Positions 1-7,000 of a stretch of DNA of 8,983 nt are shown piece after piece. Under the pieces are notes generated by a model. The model did not search any database and was not told the DNA's origin. It was given only the letters and a program-made list of their open reading frames with translations. Each line of letters begins with the position of its first letter. Within the stretch, counting starts at the first letter, position 1. Both the position numbers and the translations under genes were made by a program. The DNA is from a bacterium (GTDB lineage: Bacteria; UBP15; UBA6099; DSWB01). Where the stretch lies: the NCBI GenBank assembly GCA_020061125.1, contig JAGUYV010000002.1, forward strand, positions 1 through 8,983, written 5' to 3'.

Positions 1-917
1 CCAAGGATCCATTCGGCTTCCGTGGTGGCGCGCGCGATAGAGTTGGCCTGTCTGCGGGCGCCGGTCATGGCCTGGGCGCTGGCCTGTGTGCCGCGCGATT
101 CCTCGGGCGCTGCGGCCAGCGCCGACGATGGCGGAGCGCTCTTGCTGATGCTGAAATTCCAGGCGATGCGCTCCTGTGCGCCGCCGCCTGTGCGCTGCGC
201 TTTCACCGTGACGGTGTGCGCGCCGTCTCCGATGTTGCCCTGTGGAGAATAAAATATGTACTGGTCCGTGAAATCGCATGCGGCGGTGATGTCCTTGCCG
301 TCCAGCTCCAGACGGATGGACCGGCGATCCAGGTCACGGGGCAGTTCGTCGAATCGCAGGCCGATGACCGGGCGCTGCGCGGAGATCGTGTCTCCGGGCC
401 GCGGATACGCATACATGAGCGGCTTGGCGCCGGCCACATGGAAGTTCCAGTCCGCGACCACGATTCCTTGCCCGTCGGGAGTGAACATTTTCAGCAACGC
501 ATGGTGGCGGCCTGCAGCCAGGTCCGAGGACGGGGAATAGAAGATGTAATCCGGTGTTATCTGGCTGGAAGCCGTGACATCCGCGCCATCGAGCAACAGC
601 AGGAATTTCGATCCCTGCGCGCGGTTTTGCATCGCTCGGAAATCCGCGCCTATGACCGGTCGCGCGGTCTGCAAACTCGATGAGGGTTGCGGAAAAGTGA
701 TGACGCCGTCCTTGACGAAATCCGAGGCCGCCGCGGACTGTGCGGGCTGCGGGGGCGCACCCTTGGGCTTAATCGGCTGCCCCGGCTTGGCCGCGGCGCC
801 GAGATCCACACAAAAGGCCGTTATAAGCAGACATGCAAAAATTGCGGCCACCATGAAACGGCCAAGGAAGGATGGAACGGACCTGTATTGCGCGATGTGC
901 ATAGTCGTCTGATTCAT
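1..917 (-). CDS. Exported protein with two Ig-like repeats (3' end beyond window)
   Basis: An open frame runs from ATG at 917-915 to the left edge: 305 complete codons, no stop. The first in-frame stop upstream is TAG at 962-960, and 917 is the first ATG after it. Other possible starts are Met6 (902) and Met22 (854). No Shine-Dalgarno-like sequence precedes any of them; 917 is preferred because it gives a signal sequence with Arg12 and Arg20 before the hydrophobic segment. After the signal sequence comes a Pro/Ala/Gln-rich linker (about 44-68), two Ig-like repeats (75-170 and 171-259), then a Ser/Ala-rich linker continuing to the edge with A-E-W-I-L as the last visible residues. The repeats share R-P-V-I-G, L-D-G-x-D-(V/I)-T, I-F-Y-S-P and W-N-F. 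The product is therefore an envelope or secreted protein. Its main domain may lie beyond the edge, and whether that is a barrel, enzyme or further repeats cannot be told. It follows the giant gene by 117 bases in the same direction. Confidence 0.88.
   Translation of the reverse strand, partial: MNQTTMHIAQYRSVPSFLGRFMVAAIFACLLITAFCVDLGAAAKPGQPIKPKGAPPQPAQSAAASDFVKDGVITFPQPSSSLQTARPVIGADFRAMQNRAQGSKFLLLLDGADVTASSQITPDYIFYSPSSDLAAGRHHALLKMFTPDGQGIVVADWNFHVAGAKPLMYAYPRPGDTISAQRPVIGLRFDELPRDLDRRSIRLELDGKDITAACDFTDQYIFYSPQGNIGDGAHTVTVKAQRTGGGAQERIAWNFSISKSAPPSSALAAAPEESRGTQASAQAMTGARRQANSIARATTEAEWIL
141..695 (-). repeat. Two in-register 96-residue Ig-like repeats in the second gene product
   Basis: Residues 75-170 and 171-259. 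Landmarks recur at exactly 96-residue spacing: R-P-V-I-G at 86 and 182, I-F-Y-S-P at 125 and 221, W-N-F at 157 and 253. Between them sit L-L-D-G-A-D-V-T and E-L-D-G-K-D-I-T, and G-R-H-H-A and G-A-H-T-V. This matches the recalled bacterial Ig-like pattern 'RPxIxAxF...LDGxDVT...Y.P...L..G.H.V...D..GN...W.F'. The period has no insertion or deletion, and the landmark motifs are nearly unchanged while other positions differ. Confidence 0.85.
789..917 (-). other. Sec-type signal sequence of the second gene product
   Basis: Residues 1-43: a 20-residue n-region with Arg12 and Arg20, a hydrophobic core at about 21-37 (F-M-V-A-A-I-F-A-C-L-L-I-T-A-F-C-V), and a small-residue site G-A-A-A before Lys44 that fits signal peptidase I. 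Cys29 and Cys36 do not sit in a good lipobox: the residue before Cys36 is Phe, and Cys29 lies inside the hydrophobic core. A lipoprotein is therefore less likely. Confidence 0.75.
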
Positions 918-921
918 CGCA

Positions 922-953
922 CTGCGGCTTTGGCGCCCGCAGATTCTTTTTTT
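922..953. promoter_or_regulatory. Hairpin with adjoining T7/A7 run in the leader of the second gene
   Basis: CTGCGG (922-927) pairs with CCGCAG (937-942) around a 9-base loop. Four bases further on lies a run of seven T on the plus strand (947-953). Read on the plus strand it resembles a weak intrinsic terminator, but no plus-strand gene precedes it. Read on the minus strand, the A7 run and hairpin fall in the leader, with the stem ending only four bases before the start codon, where a ribosome binding site would normally sit. It may influence translation initiation or block antisense transcription. A six-pair stem is weak evidence. Confidence 0.35.
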
Positions 954-962
954 ACAGTCCTA

Positions 963-991
963 TTAATACCTGATTCGCGCGTTCAAAACAA
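963..991 (-). promoter_or_regulatory. Candidate sigma70-like promoter for the second gene
   Basis: On the minus strand TTGTTT (991-986) and TATTAA (968-963) are separated by exactly 17 bases. They match the consensus boxes at 3 of 6 and 4 of 6 positions. This is the AT-rich part of the gap and would start transcription near 956, giving a leader of about 40 bases before the ATG at 917. No clear terminator was found after the giant gene, so read-through from it is also possible. The spacing is good and the boxes are modest. Confidence 0.4.
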
Positions 992-1006
992 TATCGGAGC
1001 AATATT
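989..1006. repeat. Small AT-rich direct and inverted repeat upstream of the second gene
   Basis: CAATAT occurs at 989-994 and again at 1000-1005. The same bases give an inverted repeat, AATAT (990-994) and ATATT (1002-1006), around a 7-base centre. It abuts and partly overlaps the proposed -35 box, so it could be an operator or simply an AT-rich promoter-upstream element. Five-base arms are short enough to arise by chance. Confidence 0.25.
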
Positions 1007-1034
1007 ATGTCCACGCGCCGCGGAATTGCGTTCG

Positions 1035-4000
1035 TCACTCCGAAGCGAAAATAAGCTCGCAATCCGCGCTGGCTTTGATTACATAGCCTTTCCATGCTTT
1101 CATGACCGCCGCGCTGTTGGGCGAATAGCCGCCCGCGTCGTCGTACTCGTACAGGACGGGATCCACAAGACCTTGCTGCGCCGCCTGTTCCAGGGAATAG
1201 GTTTCACCCGCCCAAGCGATGCGGATGTTGTCCGCCCACGGAATGTCGGCGGTGTAGGGATTGCCGATGAGGTTCCAGCCGTTCTTCAGCGGCAGAGTCA
1301 GCGCGTAATCCATGGGAATGGACCGGCCGGTGACGTCAATCTCGGTGGCGTTGTCCGCGTAGATCCAATAGCCCACGCCGGCCTGAATGTCCACTTTCTG
1401 CTCATGTTCCGTGTCGTACATCTCGCCGTCGAAGAACTGGTAGATGTTGAGGTTCGCGAAGTTGTCTGCGAGGTGCTCCCTGGCGTCGGTGTTCTGGGGA
1501 TCGAGCGGGATGGTGATGAGGTTCCAGCCCGGCTGCACGGTGTGCGTGAGCCGCTGCTGGGACACGGCGCCTGCGCGCAGAGCCACACGGAATGTGCGCG
1601 GCGTGTCCGAAGAGGTGAAGGTGTATTCACCGTCGAGCCGCACGGGCACGCCGGTTTGCGCGTCCGTGATCGAGGCCTGGAAGGAATCCGGCAGTTCGGA
1701 GGCGTTGGGGAAGGTGACCGTGACCTGCCTTCCGGCCTGATCGGTTTCCACGGAGAATTCCCAAGTGTCCTCGCCCTGGAACGGCGCGCGCGCATCGCTT
1801 GCATAGCGGCCCGCGAATTTCTTCCATTGCGGTTTGTCGAAATACACGGACACGAACGGCTCGATGGTGGGCGGCTCGGGCCTGTCCAGCCCGTCGTATT
1901 CGGGATCCGCGGCCGCAATCACGGCGATGTAATTGTCATTGTCTTCGGCGTTCTCGGTGCGTGCGGCGACTTGCAGTTTCATGTCGTACAGGGGCTGGCG
2001 CACCACGCGCGCGATGCCGTTGATTTGCTCGGACCCCGGATCGAACAGCAGTTCGCAGCCCGAGGGCATGACGGTGCTGTCCGCGCATTTCACGAAATAG
2101 CCCACGCCGGTCTGCAGGCGGTCCGCCGCGCCCTTCTGAATGTACCCGTTGTTTGAATATCCGTACGCCACGCCACCGAGAATCCAGCCATTGGCTGCGG
2201 CGTTGGCCATGCTCAAGGTCTGGCTGGTGGCGGGATTGCGCACCTGCACATCGCCCCAGAGCATGTCTCGGTTGAACGGCACGCCGATCTGGTTCCACCC
2301 GTTCAGCAGGCTGATGGTTTTGCTTCCGGTGGTGGATTCCACTTCCACAGTGAGGTTCAAACTGATGTCACTGCCAAACGGCCGCACCCAGAACCCGTCG
2401 CCCGTGCCGATGCTGAAGCTGGTGTCGTACTTGTACAGAATGGGATCGTCCACGGTTTTTGCGGGATTCCATTTGCGGATGGCGTAGCTGCCGCTGCCAA
2501 GCAGGGACGACGGGTTGGAGCTTAGCGGAATTCCGGGGATGGAAATCATGGTCCAGGTTCCGGCCGGAATGGTGGCGGCGAGCGTTGATGTGTTGCTGAT
2601 CGTCACTTGAACGCTGACCTGCGAGGTGTTGCCCGCCCGGTCCGTGACGGACAGGCGCAGAGTGTAGATTCCGGAACGGCCGGCCGAATCCCAGGAGGCA
2701 AGCGTGCTGTTGCTGACCGCGGAAGTTCCCGAGTAGATGGTGCGGTAAGCGGCGGGCGCTGCGCCCGGCCCGTATTCCACGGTGTAGGAGGAAACCCCGT
2801 TGCCGTCGGTTGCCGAACCGGATATGACCACGGTTCCGGAAACCGTGCCGCCCGCGGACGGCGAGGAAATGGCCGCGGTGGGCGGCGTGGTGTCGTAGAT
2901 GACCGTGGCGCTTTGCTGCGCGGAATTGTTGCCCGGGTCCGTGGCGGTCACGACCAGAGAGTTGGAGCCGGAGACCAGGGTCACGGCCACGCTGAAAGTG
3001 CCGTCTCCGGCCGCGGTTGTGTTGAATGTGGAGCCGCTAAGCTGGTTGAGCACGGAGACCGCGGCGCCCGCCTCGGTCACGCCCGTGACGGTGACGGTGT
3101 TAACTCCTGTGACGGTTCCGTTGATTGCAATGGCGTCTCCTGCCGGGTCGAGATCCAGGGTGGGAGGAACGGTGTCCACAGACGGCACGCCGTCGCGCTG
3201 CACGGTGTTGGAATCAATGTTGGCCGCGGGCGATCCGTCCACGGCACGCACCACGAAGTAATAGCGCGTTCCATTCACGAACGGAGTGCCGTCGTTCAGC
3301 GCCGTTACGCGCAGAGTTGTGCTCGTGGTGGAGAACGAAGTTCCCGCGAAGTTCTGCCCGCCGGAGGTGGCCGACACAAACACGCGGTATGTGATGGGCG
3401 TGGAATCGTCAGTGGCCGGATTCCATGACACATCGAGCGCGCCGCCCACCTGCGGGTCGGAAACGGCTGTGACGCCCGCGAAGGTTGGCGGCGTGGTGTC
3501 GTTGAAGTTGATGGTGTTGCCGCACTGCACCGCGGATTCCACGGTTTTGATTCCATCGGAATTGATGGCCGCCACGGTGAAGCAGTATTGAATGTTTCCG
3601 GTCAGCCCGGTGAACTGGTACGCCGGGTTGGTTGTGGTTACGGTCTGCGTGGTCGGGCTTTTCATCTTGTATTCGAAGGTGGTGGGCGCGGCGTTTCCGT
3701 TAGTGTTCACATTGACCGTGAGAATGTGGCCGAGGTTGGTGCCGCCCTGCGCCACAGGCGGATCATACGACGCGGTGATGGAGGCGACATTGACCGCGTT
3801 CGCAAGCGTGCTGATGGTGAAGGTGTATGTAGCCGTCTCGTTATGCCACGCGCCGCGGGTTTCGGCGTTGTTGTCGCGAGTGACGATATTGTACTGGTAC
3901 GGAGTGTCGGGCGTGAGGCTCGCGTCGTTGAGCGACAGGCCAGTGCCCCATCCGTAGGCCGTGGCGGTGGCGCTCGTGACGGTGTTCGTGCGGTACGCGA

Positions 4001-7000
4001 TGATGCCCACATCGCCAACACGGTACCAGTCCTGGGTTTCTGCGAAGGATTCTCCAGCCCCGTTCAGAGCGCCGGTTCCGGAACCCTGATCCAGGGGCAG
4101 CGACCAAGTCAGGTTTATGGATGTGGGCGTTGTGGATGTAGCGTTAAGGGAACCCGAAACGCTCAATGGCGCGGCGGCGTCCGTGAATACATCTATATCC
4201 GCGACCGCGCCGGTGTCCGAGCTGTGCACATTGAACACGCGGTCCAGGCCGCGGAACCGGATTTCGTTGTGGCCGCTGATGGCGGGCGTTGTGTAAGACC
4301 ATGTGGACACGGTGCCGCTTGCGGCCGTGGTCCAAGATGACGGTAAAGAGCCGGGAGAGTTGTTTCCTTCGATGCTGACCACATCAACGCGAAGAGCGCC
4401 GCTCTCGAGATCGGACAGGGTTCCGTTGGCGGTCAGTGTTGTGGAATTCGTGAAAATGTTCTGATCGTTCACCGTCACGGTTGAGGTCGCGCCGCCGTAG
4501 GATACGCTGGATAGCGTAAACACGGGTGAATTGGCGTCAATGTTGATGAAGACCTGATCCGTGGACCAGCCTGAATCATTGCCCACCTGGTCGTCGGCGC
4601 GGGCGCGTACGGTATAGCTCGTGGTTGTGTTCAGCGGATTCATGGTCCAGGTGTACTTGAAGTGCCCCGTTCCGCTGGGTGTGGGGGACACGGATCCGTT
4701 GCCGCTGCCTTCGGTTTCAAGGCCTGCGATCGGGGACAGGAACACGGCGCCGTTCGTGGTTTCCGTGAAGATGCTGGTTCCGTTGTTCCAGTCGTGGTAC
4801 AGCTCCATGTTGTCCAGCGAATCCTGGTTGAACGCCAGATAGGTCTTGTCTACGGAAATGGGTTCGTAATACCTTACGGAGATGTTGAAGGTGTTGCTGG
4901 GCTTGACCCAGTATGTGGGCGTTGCCGGGACCGCGTCGAAGTATTCGTAATTCTCCACGATGACCTGATGCTGCTCGGGCGGGCCGGAGTCTATGTTCAC
5001 ATTGAGACCCACGGCGGGACCGCAGTTGCCGGCCAGGTCAACGGCTCTGACATAAAATGTCATTTCACCGGTCGTGCCCGACACGGCTTGGGTCATGGAC
5101 GCGGTGGTGAACTGGTACACCGTGGTTGTAGCGTTGACCGTGCATGTGGCCCAGGATGGGGCTGTTCGCGGTAGCAGGCCTATGGAGTAGCCTTCATACG
5201 GCGACGGGCCTGTTGCCGGCGCGCTCCACGAGAAGTACGGACTGGGAACGAAGCTGTAATCGGGCGGATAGTCAATCTGCGTCACGCACCCGGCGTCTTC
5301 ACAGGCGATGAGTCCTGTGACGACATCGGTGGCGTTGGTTTCCAGATTTGTGGAATCGCTAGTGTGCGTTGATTGGATATTGCCCGCGGCGTCCTTGAAT
5401 TCGACCCATACGGTTTTGACTCCGTCGCCAGCCGAGCACCCGGGGCCGGACTCGATATTGAAGGTTGTGGTGCCTGTGGCGTAGGCTTGCCAGGCCGCTC
5501 CGGCAAGAGCGGCTTCGGTGCATGCGTAGCGCATCGAGTCGCTGGCCTGCATGGAGTTGCCGCCGTTGTCCGTGGTGGCGACCAGGATTTGGGGCGTGTT
5601 GTCGTTTGTCCACCCGGCGTTGTCAACGATGGATATGGTTCCCGTGTCGGGGGCTGTGCTGTCTATGAAGATGGTGAGCGTGGCGATGTTGTATCCGAGC
5701 TTTCCGGAATCGTCCTGGGCGACCACGCGCACAGTTGTCGTGGCGGTGATGGCCGCCACCGGGTTCCATGTGTAGGTTCCCTGATATGTATCCAGGCCCA
5801 CAACGCCGCCGCGCGCCAGGCCTGTCGCCACGGTGGTCGAGGAAATCCATCCGTCCGTGGAATAATGGATGGAAATGGGGCCGGGGTTGTCTATATGATC
5901 ATCCGAAACAGTCCAGGTGATGTCCTCGCTGGACCCGCCTCTCCACACCTCGCCCTGGCCCGGATTCTGCACCGTAACCACAGGCAGCGTGCTGTCCATG
6001 ACAAAGTCCGCGTTGCTGATGTCCTGGGTCACATTGCCCGCTTTGTCGTAAGCTGTGATTTTGATGCGCGCTGTGGTTGTGTCGAGTTCGGGCGTGTCCC
6101 ATACATAAGAACCTGTGTTGAGCGTGTCCGTGGCCACGGTCGTTGGGAATGTCTGCGAGCCATCCGTATCCAGATAGATGGAAATGGGCGTGGTGGCCAT
6201 GTTGGCGTCGGATGCGCTCCAGGTGATGGTATAGGTATACCCGGCTTTGGAGGGCACGCTTTCGCCGCCGTTGGGGTCGGTTACGGTGACGGACGGCGGC
6301 GTGGTGTCAATGATGATGGCGTCGGTGGCGTAGATACCGGCGTTGTTGGAGGCATCGCGCAGTCGCGTGTAAATTGTGCGGCTGCCGTCACCCGCGGTGA
6401 ATGAATAGGTGCCCGTGGCGGCGTAGGCGAGCCATGCGCTGGCGTTGGTTGTGAAGGCGGCGTCCTGGGCGAACTGCATCTGCGCGGGCGCTCCGGTCAC
6501 TGTCTGGAATGTGGCGTTCACGGCCAGACTATCCGAATACGCTTCGCTGCCGCTGGTGGTATCCGTGAGAATCACGCCCGCGAACCAGGGGCCTGCGCCA
6601 TCCGTGACAGTACCGAAACTCTGCGACGGCGCGTCGTTGCCCGCCGGAGACATGTCCTGAACGATATTTGCCGCAGTTGTAAAACTGACCAACGCGGGAA
6701 CCTGGTGCGTGTCGTATTGCCCCGCGTTTTCAGAATTGGTGACCGAAATTTCAATCATGCTCGAGCCGCTTCCGCAACCGCCCGCATTGCAGGTTTCGTT
6801 CGTGAGTGTATTGGATGTCAGATCCGCGACATTGAATTCGGACCGCGCGCCCGCTGGAATGGACACGGGTTCGGAGTATTGCAGACGGATCAGATCCACA
6901 AAACCGTTTTCCGTGCCCGTGGCTTCAGCTGTGGACGCGGCCACGATGACCGGCGCGGCGCCGTCCGTGACGGACGCGAATGTCTGCGCGATGGCCTCGT

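Noticed and set aside
822-834. Lipoprotein signal (Cys29 or Cys36) in the second gene product
   Set aside because: Neither cysteine has an acceptable lipobox in a position after the hydrophobic core, while an A-x-A type site follows at residues 41-43.
922-953. Intrinsic terminator on the plus strand
   Set aside because: The stem has only six pairs with a 9-base loop, the T run is four bases away, and no plus-strand gene precedes it. It is kept only as a leader hairpin.
1007-1034. Terminator for the giant gene just after its stop codon
   Set aside because: The stretch contains a GC-rich CCGCGG palindrome but no stable stem followed by a T run in the direction of transcription.
687-2156. Long plus-strand open frame of 489 codons, and other plus-strand frames such as 2607-3428, 3588-4340 and 5373-6404
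   Set aside because: They lie antisense to the two well-supported minus-strand genes. Their translations are Arg/His/Gly/Val-rich without domain patterns. The first also crosses from one real gene through the gap into the other. Such frames are expected opposite GC-rich genes.
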